A DNA stretch of 64,000 bases from Ga0077527 sp964486865 (GCA_964486865.1 CAZAOZ010000013.1:1-64000); one strand, 5' to 3'. Counted from the stretch's first letter, positions 45,655 through 54,400 are shown. The notes: generated by a model not told the origin, from the sequence alone. Made by a program: numbers and translations.

Positions 45655-46557
45655 TCATACAGCCACTGCCGCCCGCGGATGCCCTTCCCGTCCCTGCGCC
45701 TGCAGCGCCGGCACATCCCCAGCGCACTGGATGCGATGCATCACCCGCCGGTAACCGCCGTCGAACGGGTCACGATGATGCATCACGCAGCGGTTGTCCC
45801 AGATCAGGATGTCGCCGGCCTGCCATTCGTGGTGCCAGGTGAATTTGTCCTGCGTCGCGTGCGCCCACAGCGCGTTGAGCAGTGCTTCGGATTCCGCCAC
45901 GGACAAGCCGTTGATATAGGCATTGGGCCGGCGGCCGAGATACAGCGCGTTGCAGCCGGTTTCCGGATGGGTGCGGATGATCGGATGGCTGGGGCCGGGC
46001 GCATCGCGCACGTCGTTGACCGGCTGGAAACCCTCGCGCAGGTCGCCGGCGCTGTTGTAAGTCATGTCGTGCTTCAGCGCGCAGCCTTCAATCTGCTTGC
46101 GCAGCGCCGGATCCAGCGTTTCCAGCGCGAGATACATATTGGCAAATCCGGTGTTGCCGCCCTTGGGCGGTATTTCCAGCGCATACAGCGCGCTGTACGA
46201 CAGCGGCCGGTCGCGATAGGAGTTGTCGGAATGCCACACCACCTCGGCGTCGCGCAACACGCCGATGGCTACACCGTTTTCCATGACATTCGAGATCACG
46301 ATGATTTCGGGATGGGTGCGCGCCCGCTCCTTGCCGGTTTTGGCGAGCGGCGCAAAATCAAGCTCCCCCAGTCTCCGCCCAAAAGCGATCAGTTCCGGAT
46401 CCGTCAGTTGCTGGCCGCGGATGCGGATCACCAGATGATCCAGCAGCGCCTGATAGACCGGTTTGAAAGCGGATGCATCGAGCGCGCGCACGTCGCCGCA
46501 ACTCACCTCGGCGCCCAGCGCCGGCGCCAGCGGCTTGATGGTTACTGTCGTCGCCAT
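45655..46557 (-). CDS. TauD/TfdA-family Fe(II)/2-oxoglutarate dioxygenase
   Basis: A 300-residue non-heme iron dioxygenase. The HxD motif is H109-S-D111 in VVWHSDNSY, the distal histidine is H260 or H261 in CVMHHRDPF, and the 2-oxoglutarate-binding arginine lies near 271-272. The family hydroxylates taurine, aryloxyacids and similar compounds; this sequence does not tell which. A VOC-family gene ends eight bases upstream of it in the same transcript. The N-terminal TVTIKPLAPALGAEVSCGD is typical for TauD. Confidence 0.88.
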   Translation of the reverse strand: MATTVTIKPLAPALGAEVSCGDVRALDASAFKPVYQALLDHLVIRIRGQQLTDPELIAFGRRLGELDFAPLAKTGKERARTHPEIIVISNVMENGVAIGVLRDAEVVWHSDNSYRDRPLSYSALYALEIPPKGGNTGFANMYLALETLDPALRKQIEGCALKHDMTYNSAGDLREGFQPVNDVRDAPGPSHPIIRTHPETGCNALYLGRRPNAYINGLSVAESEALLNALWAHATQDKFTWHHEWQAGDILIWDNRCVMHHRDPFDGGYRRVMHRIQCAGDVPALQAQGREGHPRAAVAV

Positions 46558-46564
46558 CGCCGCC

Positions 46565-47017
46565 TCAGCGTTTGCCGGCGTGTTCCGGGAACTGTGTCGC
46601 CGACAGCGTGCCGGCCGCCACTTCGGCCGGCGCTTCCTCGCCGGGGAAATTCAATTCCACCTTGTTGCCCACCGGATCGCGCAGGAACATCTGGAATCCG
46701 GCATTGGGCACGTTCTGCTCGTCGAACTTGATGCCCATTTTATTCAGGCGCGCGCGAAAATCCTGCACGCCTTTCACGTCATACGCGGTATGGTCGTAAC
46801 TGCTGCGTTTTTCGTCGAGGCCGGGCCAGTCGGATTTGAAGCGCGACACCACGTGCACCAGGGGATGATCGCCGCAATACAGCCACAACCCCTCGTTCGG
46901 AAAAGCGGGCCGCGGACCGACTTTCAGGCCAAGTCCGTCACAGTAGAATCTTTCAATCGCCGGCAGATCACTGCTGCGGCAGCCGATGTTGATATGGTGT
47001 ATGCCCTTGATTTGCAT
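46565..47017 (-). CDS. VOC/glyoxalase-family protein
   Basis: A 150-residue vicinal-oxygen-chelate protein with two beta-alpha-beta-beta-beta units. H7 in GIHHINIGC, H75 of SSYDHTAYDV and the Glu in NKVELNFPG form the likely metal triad. The RDPVGNKVELNF ending is the VOC signature. AAAGGAGG gives a strong start. It is encoded seven bases before the dioxygenase gene and is divergent from the TRAP binding-protein gene. Whether it is a dioxygenase, isomerase or resistance protein is open. Confidence 0.82.
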   Translation of the reverse strand: MQIKGIHHINIGCRSSDLPAIERFYCDGLGLKVGPRPAFPNEGLWLYCGDHPLVHVVSRFKSDWPGLDEKRSSYDHTAYDVKGVQDFRARLNKMGIKFDEQNVPNAGFQMFLRDPVGNKVELNFPGEEAPAEVAAGTLSATQFPEHAGKR

Positions 47018-47099
47018 GACTCCCCCCTCCTTTGATCGTCAATCATATAGCATTGACCAATCCAACTCAGCCGGCACTCCACACCGTGAAACCTGCTTC

Positions 47100-48017
47100 A
47101 TGAACCCCATCGTCATCCGTCTCGGCGGCTATCAGAAACCCGCCTCCATCCACACCCGGGCCTGCCTGCGCTTCGGTGAACTGCTGCGCGAACAACTGGG
47201 TGACGCAGTCGATTTCCGGTTCACGCCCGACGTGCTGGCGCTGGGCCGCAAATCCGGCGACCTGCCCGGCATGGTCCAGCGTGGCGAACTGTCGATGTGC
47301 TACATCTCGTCGCTGCGCTTCACGCAATGGGTGCCGCAACTGGGGATTTTCGATCTGCCATTCCTGATGCGCGACCGCGCGGTGGCTTACCGCGCGCTGG
47401 ACGGCGCGCTGGGCGAGCGGCTGCGCGCGCTGCTGCTCGCGCAATCGCCGTACCGGCTGCTGGCGTACTGGGACAACGGCTTTCGCCATTTCAGCAACAA
47501 GGTGCGGCCCATCCGCACCCCCGCCGACTGCCGCGGCATCCGCATCCGCACCCAGATGAGCGCACTGCAGGGCGAGTCGCTGCGCGTGCTGGGTTTCGAG
47601 CCGATTGCCGAGGACATCAAGATTTTTGTCGAGCAGATCGGCGGCGACCGATTCGACGCGCAGGACAATCCGCTGACCAACATCTATAACTTCGGCGTGC
47701 ATCAGCACCATCGCTACATCACGATGTCAGGCCATGTCTTCGGCGTGGCCTGCCTGATGTGCAACAAGGAACAGTACGCATCATGGCCGCGCGAAGTGCA
47801 GCAGGCGGTGGATGCGGCGGCGGCAGGAGCGACCGCGCTGCAACGCCGGCTCGCCGCGGCGGAAGACGATGACATCCTGAAAAAGCTCGACCCCGCGCAG
47901 AACGAAGTCGTGCATCTGACCGCGGATGAACACCGCGCCTTTGCCGATGCCGTGCGACCTATCACCGACAAATACCGCAAGGAATTCGGCGCGGAGCTGT
48001 TCGCGCTGCTGGACTAG
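47100..48017 (+). CDS. TRAP-type (DctP family) solute-binding protein without signal peptide
   Basis: A 305-residue protein with the DctP/TRAP binding-protein fold: IRLGGYQKPASIHTRACLRFGELL at the start, AYWDNGFRHFSNKVRPIRTPADCRGIRIRTQ in the middle (the ligand-binding Arg region) and VHQHHRYITMSGH near the C-terminal lobe. The predicted product lacks any signal peptide; the ATG begins directly with the mature first strand, and the frame upstream is not hydrophobic enough. No DctQ or DctM gene is adjacent. It could be cytoplasmic or have lost its export signal. The stop codon is part of an 82-bp repeat element. Confidence 0.82.
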   Translation: MNPIVIRLGGYQKPASIHTRACLRFGELLREQLGDAVDFRFTPDVLALGRKSGDLPGMVQRGELSMCYISSLRFTQWVPQLGIFDLPFLMRDRAVAYRALDGALGERLRALLLAQSPYRLLAYWDNGFRHFSNKVRPIRTPADCRGIRIRTQMSALQGESLRVLGFEPIAEDIKIFVEQIGGDRFDAQDNPLTNIYNFGVHQHHRYITMSGHVFGVACLMCNKEQYASWPREVQQAVDAAAAGATALQRRLAAAEDDDILKKLDPAQNEVVHLTADEHRAFADAVRPITDKYRKEFGAELFALLD

Positions 48018-48096
48018 AAGCCATCTCAAAAATCCCCTCTCCCCAACCCTCTCCCCGCAGATGCGGGGAGAGGGAGTGTTTTTGAGATGGCTTCTA
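48015..48096. repeat. MITE-like element with perfect 18-bp terminal inverted repeats
   Basis: The left end TAGAAGCCATCTCAAAAA (48015-48032) is exactly complementary to 48079-48096, with a CCCTCTCCCC...GGGGAGAGGG inner stem. The left end overlaps the stop codon of the TRAP binding-protein gene. Same architecture as 43673-43795 with different terminal sequences. Confidence 0.88.
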
Positions 48097-48110
48097 ACTA
48101 CTATCGTGGT

Positions 48111-48195
48111 ATTCCCCCTCTCCCGCCTGCGGGACCTCGGTACCGCTGCGGTGTTCCCCCTCTCCCGCTTGCGGGAGAGGGTCGGGGAGAGGGTA
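48111..48195. repeat. Second CCCTCTCCC-family repeat
   Basis: Two TTCCCCCTCTCCCGC units, then GCGGGAGAGGGTCGGGGAGAGGG in inverted orientation, ending just before the deacetylase stop codon. It adjoins the element at 48015-48096. Confidence 0.8.
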
Positions 48196-49095
48196 TTATT
48201 TTTTGCGTTTCGCGTCCTTCTTGACGCCCTTCCCGGCACGCTTGTACCAATCGTATATCTGCTCCCCGGTCCAGAACACCACACCCTTTTGCTTGCGCAG
48301 CCGCTGGAACACCCGCTCGAAATACTTGATCCGGTGCGGCACCCCTGAAATATACGGATGCACCGCGATGGCCATGATCTTGGCGCGGGTCTTGCCCTCC
48401 TCGTACAGCCGCTCGAACTGGTCGTAGCAGCGCATTTCGAATTCCGGTGAAGAATGGTGCTGCACCATCATCATCGCAATGTCATTGATCTCCAGCGAAT
48501 AAGGCATGCCCAGCACCTTGCCGTGGGCGGTCTGCACCTCCACCGGCTCGTCATCCACCAGCCAGTCGGCGATGTACTTGATGCCCGCTTCGGCCAGATA
48601 GTCCGGCGTATAAAGCGTTTCCGTCAGTCCCGGCGACAGCCAGCCGATGGGCGCCTTGCCTGTGAACGATTTGATCTCGCGGATGGTGCGCCGGATCATC
48701 GCCCGCTGGTCTTTTTCGACATGGGTGGGCTGCTGATCCCAGGAATGGCCGACGAACTCCCAGCCGGATTTCAGCGCCGATTCGGCGACGCGCGCGTAAT
48801 CGGTGCAGACCCGCGCATTGGTGAACAGTGACGCCTTGATGCCGAGGTCGTCGAGTATGGCCTTCATGCGCCAGTAGCCCACGCGCATGCCGTATTCATG
48901 CCAGGCCCAGTGCGCGAAATCCGGCAGCCGCGTGATATGCGTCGGCGGCGGCAGCACCTGGCGCGGCATCGGCCGCCCGATGTCCCACACTTCGACATTG
49001 ACCACCGGCCACACCACCAGCCGCGTGCCCGCGGGCAGTTTCAGCGGCGGACGGTCGATGATGGGCACATAGGGCAGGCGTTTGGCTGGCAGCAT
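48196..49095 (-). CDS. Polysaccharide deacetylase-family protein (PuuE-like)
   Basis: A 299-residue NodB/polysaccharide-deacetylase fold protein. WPVVNVEVWD, FTNARVCTDY, GWEFVGHSWDQQPTH and the GWLSPGLTETLYT segment resemble PuuE-type allantoinases and related cyclic-imide/amide hydrolases more than cell-wall deacetylases. There is no signal peptide, in keeping with a cytoplasmic hydrolase. The C terminus is Lys-rich. Placed near a molybdenum hydroxylase and an amidohydrolase, it may open a hydroxylated heterocycle, though that is inference. Confidence 0.8.
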   Translation of the reverse strand: MLPAKRLPYVPIIDRPPLKLPAGTRLVVWPVVNVEVWDIGRPMPRQVLPPPTHITRLPDFAHWAWHEYGMRVGYWRMKAILDDLGIKASLFTNARVCTDYARVAESALKSGWEFVGHSWDQQPTHVEKDQRAMIRRTIREIKSFTGKAPIGWLSPGLTETLYTPDYLAEAGIKYIADWLVDDEPVEVQTAHGKVLGMPYSLEINDIAMMMVQHHSSPEFEMRCYDQFERLYEEGKTRAKIMAIAVHPYISGVPHRIKYFERVFQRLRKQKGVVFWTGEQIYDWYKRAGKGVKKDAKRKK

Positions 49096-49240
49096 GATCC
49101 CCCCGGAATCGCATGAATGATCCGGCGATTATAACGGCGGGATCCGCGGCCGGCATGTTCGAATCGTGGACAGCGACACTCCGTTGAGCACGTCCGCGCA
49201 TTGCACTACCATCGCGGCTCACCTCCGGAGAAGAATTGCC

Positions 49241-50116
49241 ATGGACCTGCCCTGCCTGCCGCCGATCACCAATACCCGCCCGCCGAAAATCGCCACGCCC
49301 GCGGGCGCCTGCGACACCCATTTCCACATTTTCGGGCCGGCGGCGAAGTTTCCGTTCGCCGCCAAGCGCTCCTACACCCCGGACGACGCCCCGCTGGAAA
49401 AGCTGCTGAAGATGCTCGACACGCTGGGCATGGCGCGCGGCGTCGTGGTGCAGGGCCACCCCTACGCCACCGACAACACCGTGGTGCTGGACGCGCTGAA
49501 ACGCGAACCCAAACGCCTGCGCGGCACCGCCATCGTCAAGCCCGATACCGGCAGCGACGAACTCAAGCGCATGGCCGATGCCGGCATCAAGGCGCTGCGC
49601 TTTCACCACATGCCGCACGGCGTGGGCTTCAGCCCGCTGGGCATGCAGTCCTTCGAAAAACTGGCGCCAGTTATGGCCGACTTGGGACTGCACGCGCAGT
49701 TCATGATGGACGCCAATGCGCTGGACAGCGCGCTGCCGTTTTTCAAAAACTGGAAGCTGCCCATCGTGCTCGACCACATGGGCAACGTGGACGGCAAACT
49801 CGGCGCCAGCCAGCCCGGCGTGCAGCAGATGTGCAGGCTGCTCGCCGAGGGAAAAATCTGGGTCAAAGTGTCAGGGTGTTACCGCGTCTCGACGCAATAT
49901 CCCGATTACACCGACGCCCGCGCCATCCATGAAGCGCTGGTGCGCGCCAACCCGGAACAGATCATCTGGGGCACCGACTGGCCGCATCCGCGGCTGGAAA
50001 AAGACATGCCCGAGGACGGACACCTGCTGGATTTATTTAATACTTGGACGCCGGATGCGGGGTTGCGCAAGAAAATACTGGTGGAGAATCCGGCGCGGCT
50101 TTACGGATTCAGTTGA
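49241..50116 (+). CDS. Amidohydrolase-family protein (2-pyrone-4,6-dicarboxylate hydrolase-like)
   Basis: A 291-residue metal-dependent TIM-barrel hydrolase of the amidohydrolase_2 family. The N-terminal HxH is H27-F-H29 in CDTHFHIFGP; RFHHMPHG, VLDHMGN and GTDWPHPR supply further ligands and the catalytic Asp. The FGPAAKFPF and TYPDY-like segments resemble LigI, which hydrolyses 2-pyrone-4,6-dicarboxylate in protocatechuate degradation. ATG 49241 follows GGAGAAG. Other lig genes are absent, so another lactone may be the substrate. Confidence 0.85.
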   Translation: MDLPCLPPITNTRPPKIATPAGACDTHFHIFGPAAKFPFAAKRSYTPDDAPLEKLLKMLDTLGMARGVVVQGHPYATDNTVVLDALKREPKRLRGTAIVKPDTGSDELKRMADAGIKALRFHHMPHGVGFSPLGMQSFEKLAPVMADLGLHAQFMMDANALDSALPFFKNWKLPIVLDHMGNVDGKLGASQPGVQQMCRLLAEGKIWVKVSGCYRVSTQYPDYTDARAIHEALVRANPEQIIWGTDWPHPRLEKDMPEDGHLLDLFNTWTPDAGLRKKILVENPARLYGFS

Positions 50117-50212
50117 TCACGGCAGCGCGGGTAACTGGAGTCCATTGTTCTGCCAGGAATTCGACTCCAATACCTTTAATTTTCCCGATACCACGTTCAT
50201 CAGGCACGCCGC

Positions 50213-51931
50213 TCATGGATTCGCACCGCGCAAGGGCTGCATCTCGGGGTTGCCATAAGCCGCTGCGGGAAGCGGCTTGACGATCCGGATGCGGTTTAGT
50301 TCGGGCCGGGCGGTCTTGTCGGGCAGGGTCTGCAGATAGCGCACCACGACTTCCACGCCGTCGAGAGGGCGTCCTTCCCCGTCCCTGAGCACCTCAATAC
50401 CGGCAGAAGGCACGACATTGATGAGAAAAGGATCACGCCGATAGAAATAGGATGCGTAGGTATAACTTGCCCCCAGGTCGAGCGGTGCCCATGCGTTCTT
50501 CTTGCGGTCGAATACCTTGATGTTGGATGCCCTCTCACCCCGCCCCCGGTAAGCGTCAAAATCCAACGTCACGCCGCTGAAATTGAACAACCAGCCGCCT
50601 GTCCACTCCGCAACCCTGGGATTAAATGATCCATCCCCCGCGTTTTCGATCTGGTTCTTGAGTTGCTGACCGCGAATAGTACCTTTTGCGATCATCGGCC
50701 CGATCGGAATGAAGTGGTACAGATCTTCCATGCGGATCGGTCCCGGAGCAACGTGGGTGCCGTAGCGGAAGCCGCGGATCGCGCCGATATCGGCGCCAGT
50801 CATGGCGCGGAACGCATCAGTCAGAAAATCATGGGAGGAGCCTTCAATCACCGCCGGCATGGTTTCGTGGGAAAAATTCGAGCGGTGCAGTGGAACCGCG
50901 GTCTTGCCCACCACCGTGTCGATGGGGCGCGCGAGCGGGGCGCCGTTAAACGGGTTTACGTGCTGCGTGAAATGCGGGCCTTTCACGAAGCTTTTACGCA
51001 CCTCATGCACCGCCGCCGCGATTTGCTTGTGTTCCGGAATGCGCGAGTCGATGGTGTGCGATTTCCAGTCCCACTTATGTACTTTGCCGCCCTTGACAGT
51101 GAGCTTGAGCTCGCCCATGACGGTTCCGTCCTGCCCTTCTTCCAGAAGTACCGTGCCGGTGCGCGCAACAATGGGCTTGCGCGTCACTTCATGCATGTCG
51201 GAAGAAAGAACAACATCTATCCCGGGATGGGCCTCCGCGAGGCGAATGTTGTTCGCGAGTTCCTGCTCGGAGAGCATCACCACCACATCTACCTTGTGCT
51301 CCTCGCGCAGGACCTTGACAAACATCGGCACCTCCGCGTCGCCATTGGTGAACCTGAGGCCCTTCGTCACCCCGAGCCCGACCACCTGCGGGCCGCGCCG
51401 CGTCGTCAGTCCGATTATCCCGACGCGCAGCCCGCCCACTTCCTTCACCGTAAAGGGCGGCATCACCCGCTTCCCGGTTTGGGCCGCATAGGGTTCCCCA
51501 TCGTAGTAGATATTGGCAGCGATGGTTGTCCAGGGGGCCTTCGGCTTGGGGCCGGCAAACAATTCCAGGAAACGGCCAGTACCGTACACAAACTCCCAGT
51601 TCCCCGGTGCGTACGCATCGATCCGGAACCGGTTCAGCACGTCCACCAGCGCCTGGCCCTGGGTATAGAGCGCCTCGGCCGAGCCTTGTATGGTGTCTCC
51701 GGTATTGAGCAGCAGCGTGTTCTTTTCGCGCGCGCGGATTTCCTGGATCTTCGAGTACATGCGCGCAAGTCCGCCTTCGGGCCGTCCGGCGCCGTCGCTG
51801 CGCAGATTCGGCCGGGGCATGAGGTGCCCGTGAATGTCGCCGATATGTATCAGGGTGATCTCGCCACTGCCCGCCGCGTGCGACAGGCACGAAACGAGCA
51901 ACAAAACGATGCATGCCAGATTGCGGTTCAC
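50213..51931 (-). CDS. Secreted SoxB/5'-nucleotidase-type metallophosphatase
   Basis: A 572-residue exported two-domain protein: signal peptide (1 to about 19, SCLSHA), a calcineurin-like metallophosphatase domain (metal motif GDIHGHL with D32 and H34, GDTIQG, APGNWEFVYG, VLSSDMHE) and a 5'-nucleotidase C-terminal domain (ADIGAIRGFRYGTHVAPGP). The usual GNHEFD is GNWEF, the SoxB-type variant that lacks the catalytic His of classical 5'-nucleotidases. GTG 51931 is chosen for its AGAGGGG site and complete signal peptide. No other sox genes are visible. Thiosulfohydrolase or nucleotidase activity cannot be told apart. Confidence 0.82.
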   Translation of the reverse strand: MNRNLACIVLLLVSCLSHAAGSGEITLIHIGDIHGHLMPRPNLRSDGAGRPEGGLARMYSKIQEIRAREKNTLLLNTGDTIQGSAEALYTQGQALVDVLNRFRIDAYAPGNWEFVYGTGRFLELFAGPKPKAPWTTIAANIYYDGEPYAAQTGKRVMPPFTVKEVGGLRVGIIGLTTRRGPQVVGLGVTKGLRFTNGDAEVPMFVKVLREEHKVDVVVMLSEQELANNIRLAEAHPGIDVVLSSDMHEVTRKPIVARTGTVLLEEGQDGTVMGELKLTVKGGKVHKWDWKSHTIDSRIPEHKQIAAAVHEVRKSFVKGPHFTQHVNPFNGAPLARPIDTVVGKTAVPLHRSNFSHETMPAVIEGSSHDFLTDAFRAMTGADIGAIRGFRYGTHVAPGPIRMEDLYHFIPIGPMIAKGTIRGQQLKNQIENAGDGSFNPRVAEWTGGWLFNFSGVTLDFDAYRGRGERASNIKVFDRKKNAWAPLDLGASYTYASYFYRRDPFLINVVPSAGIEVLRDGEGRPLDGVEVVVRYLQTLPDKTARPELNRIRIVKPLPAAAYGNPEMQPLRGANP

Positions 51932-52166
51932 GGGTTTACCCCTCTTGGTTATTTTCAAACCTGCTCCGCCTCGCGCGCTTACCTCAACGAGCGCTCAAAA
52001 GCCGTGGCGTCAGCGCAAGCTAGCTGACGACCGGATGAAAATCAAGATGCTTTAGCGCCAAAAGATAATCTGAATTTATCAGGTGATTCATGAAATAAAT
52101 TCTGTTTCAGCGCGCAAAATCCAAAGGCCTTTCCATACCTTTAACTTGCAAGGTGTAGGCCCGCAG

Positions 52167-52673
52167 TCAGGGAGTAGCCGCCAACGCCGCCCGCACGGCC
52201 TCGATGCGCTCGCGATTGACGCCAAAGTCCTTACGCCCCACGCGCGAAGCCGAACGCACATGAATCACGCCGTTCACTGGGTCGAACCAGAACTCCACGT
52301 CATCCACAAACCTCATCCACCGGGTAGCGAACCGCGCGTACAGGTAATCCGCGTCGCTTTTAATCACCTCGGCACCGGCCGTGCCTTGCACGATCATCTT
52401 GATCCGCGCCAACGTGGCCGCGCCATTGCCTTGCACCGCCAGCGGCGCGATGTCGGCGTATTGACGCTGCGGGTGATCGGGATAAAGCGCCGCCTGACTG
52501 GACACGCTGTTTTCGGTATTGGACGGCGGCTTCAGTCTGCCCTCGCGCACGCCCAGATCGGCGGGCGGCGTGCCCTGCAACCAGCCCAACTGCCCGGCGG
52601 CTACCGCCAGCAATGCCAGCGACACTACGATGATGAGCGGCCAAGTGATCATGGGCAATAAGGGAATCCGCAT
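52167..52673 (-). CDS. DUF1499 family membrane-anchored protein
   Basis: A 168-residue protein with an N-terminal hydrophobic segment (about 10-30) and a DUF1499 domain (PPSNTENSVSSQA, then AEVIKSDADYLYARFATRWMRFVDDVEFWFD and HVRSASRVGRKDFGVN). Function is unknown. ATG 52673 is favoured because an earlier start would overlap the preceding gene, but no start has a clear ribosome binding site. It may be the last gene of the tricarboxylate operon or independent. Confidence 0.78.
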   Translation of the reverse strand: MRIPLLPMITWPLIIVVSLALLAVAAGQLGWLQGTPPADLGVREGRLKPPSNTENSVSSQAALYPDHPQRQYADIAPLAVQGNGAATLARIKMIVQGTAGAEVIKSDADYLYARFATRWMRFVDDVEFWFDPVNGVIHVRSASRVGRKDFGVNRERIEAVRAALAATP

Positions 52674-52713
52674 TATCAAGTGACTGGAAAAAGGAATTGA
52701 GATTGCCCGCCTG

Positions 52714-53715
52714 CTATTTGGTTTTAGCCAGCTCAATCTCCGTCAGAAACGCCTTCAACTCCGCATAATCCGCTTCCATGTACTTGCGCGTCTCCGCGCT
52801 GTTGCGGTATTCGTTGTCCCAGTTGTTGTCGTCGAGTTCCTTTTTCCAGGCGCCGCTTTGCGTCATCTGGCGCAGCGCGTGGTTCCAGTACGCGGTCTGC
52901 GCCGGCGTCAGGCCCGGCGGGCCGATCATGCCGCGCCAGTTCGACACGATGGCGTTGGCGCCCTGCTCTTTCCACGTCGGGGTGTTCGCAAAAATGCCGC
53001 CCAGCCGTTGCGGCGCGGCGATGGCGATCAGGCGCACGGTGCCGGCTTCGATGTATTTGCGCATCAGCCCCACCGAGCCGGGCACCACATCAACATGGCC
53101 GCCGAGCAGCGCGGTGATGGCGTTGGCGCCGGACTGGAACACCGGTGTTCTCACCTTGCGCAGGTCGATGCCGGCGTCTTTCAGCGCCATCGCCACGCCC
53201 TGATGGTTGGGATTGCCGAGGCTGGTGGCAACGCCGAAACTGAACGCGCCGGGATCCTTTTTCATGCGGTCGAGCATTTCACGTCCGCTTTTGATCGGCG
53301 AGTCGGTCTTGACCGCGACCGCGATGTATTCGTCGAACAGGATCGCCAGCGGCGTGACGTTGCTGTAGGTCAGCGGCATGCGCCCCATGATGTGATTGGT
53401 GAGCAGGCTTTTCGAGGCAATCGCCACGAAATGGCCGTCGCCCGGATGCTGGCTGAGACTGGTGTAGGCGATCGCGCCGCCGCCGCCGGGCTTGTTGTTC
53501 ACGGTCAGCGAGGGCGCGACGAGTTTGCGTTCCTGCAGGATTTTCTGGATCAGCCGCGCGGTCACGTCCTGCCCGCTGCCGGGCGCGGTGTTGACGATGA
53601 TCTCGACGTTTTTTTCGGGTTGCCATTGTGCCGTGGCGGGCAAACCGGTGAGTACCAGTATCGCGGCGCACAGCCAGCCCGAGAATGTTATGTAACTATT
53701 TGTTTTAATTGACAT
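52714..53715 (-). CDS. Bug/TctC-family solute-binding protein of a tripartite tricarboxylate transporter
   Basis: A 333-residue periplasmic binding protein. The signal peptide spans roughly 1-30 (hydrophobic GWLCAAILVLTGLPATA) and the mature part begins QWQPEKNVEIIVNTAPGSGQD. It is a diverged Bug protein with NNKPGGGGAIAY in place of the usual NRPGAGG. It is encoded in the same run as TctA and TctB and is the natural substrate receptor for them. GAGAGG precedes the ATG. The first codons after the ATG coincide with a copy of the T-rich element in antisense orientation. Confidence 0.88.
   Translation of the reverse strand: MSIKTNSYITFSGWLCAAILVLTGLPATAQWQPEKNVEIIVNTAPGSGQDVTARLIQKILQERKLVAPSLTVNNKPGGGGAIAYTSLSQHPGDGHFVAIASKSLLTNHIMGRMPLTYSNVTPLAILFDEYIAVAVKTDSPIKSGREMLDRMKKDPGAFSFGVATSLGNPNHQGVAMALKDAGIDLRKVRTPVFQSGANAITALLGGHVDVVPGSVGLMRKYIEAGTVRLIAIAAPQRLGGIFANTPTWKEQGANAIVSNWRGMIGPPGLTPAQTAYWNHALRQMTQSGAWKKELDDNNWDNEYRNSAETRKYMEADYAELKAFLTEIELAKTK
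53693..53710 (+). repeat. T-rich element at the start of the Bug gene (antisense)
   Basis: TAACTATTTGTTTTAATT, three differences from the recurring element. On the minus strand it encodes residues 2-8 of the binding protein. Confidence 0.5.
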
Positions 53716-53750
53716 TTTAACCTCTCGTTACCCTGTTGCCTGACAGCGCT

Positions 53751-54371
53751 CTAGCGCACCTGCGCGGTCGCCAGCCAGGAGCGCTGCTGATAATAGCCCC
53801 GTTCAAACGCCGCGATGCGCTCCGCATACTGCTGGGTGCGCGCGATGTCGTCCAGCCCTCCGAGCAGGCAGCGCTTGCGCACTTCGTGGATTTCAAAGCG
53901 GTGTGTCCTGCCGGCGGCGTCGGTCACTGTCTGCGCGGCGAGATCGACGCTGATCTGCGCGCCGGGTTTGTCCTGCAACTGGCGGCGGATCGCCGCGCAT
54001 TCCTCTTCGGACAGCGTCAGCGCGAGCAGCCCGTTCTTGGCGCAGTTCGCCGCGAAAATGTCGCCGAAGCTCGGCGCGATCACGCAGCGGATGCCGAATT
54101 CATACAGCGCATACACCGCGGTCTCGCGCGAGGAGCCGCAGCCGAAGTTGCGGTCGGCGACGATCACGCCCGCCTTGTCGTAAGGTGACGCGTTCAACAT
54201 GAACTCGGTCGGCGTGCCGTCGGGCCGGAAGCGCGAGTCGTAGAACAGGATGTCGCGGTACTTGGGCCCGCGTGGCACCTTGTTGAAGCGCGTCGGGCAG
54301 AGCTGGTTAGTGTCGATGTTCGCTTCGTGCATGGGCACGGCGATGGCGGTCAGGGTGGTGAATGGTTGCAT
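53751..54371 (-). CDS. leuD: LeuD-like small subunit of an aconitase-family hydratase
   Basis: A 206-residue swivel-domain protein of the isopropylmalate isomerase small-subunit family: DTNQLCPTRFNKVPRG-like N terminus, FGCGSSRETAVYAL (substrate-binding serine loop) and VIAPSFGDIFAANCAKNGLL. Length is normal for LeuD. It pairs with the LeuC-like protein encoded just upstream across a CACAGAG repeat. Because it sits among transporter and IDH-like genes and not beside leuB, its substrate may not be isopropylmalate; biosynthetic LeuCD would be expected elsewhere. Confidence 0.88.
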   Translation of the reverse strand: MQPFTTLTAIAVPMHEANIDTNQLCPTRFNKVPRGPKYRDILFYDSRFRPDGTPTEFMLNASPYDKAGVIVADRNFGCGSSRETAVYALYEFGIRCVIAPSFGDIFAANCAKNGLLALTLSEEECAAIRRQLQDKPGAQISVDLAAQTVTDAAGRTHRFEIHEVRKRCLLGGLDDIARTQQYAERIAAFERGYYQQRSWLATAQVR

Positions 54372-54400
54372 TAAAAACTCCGCTTAACGTCAAAATCGTT

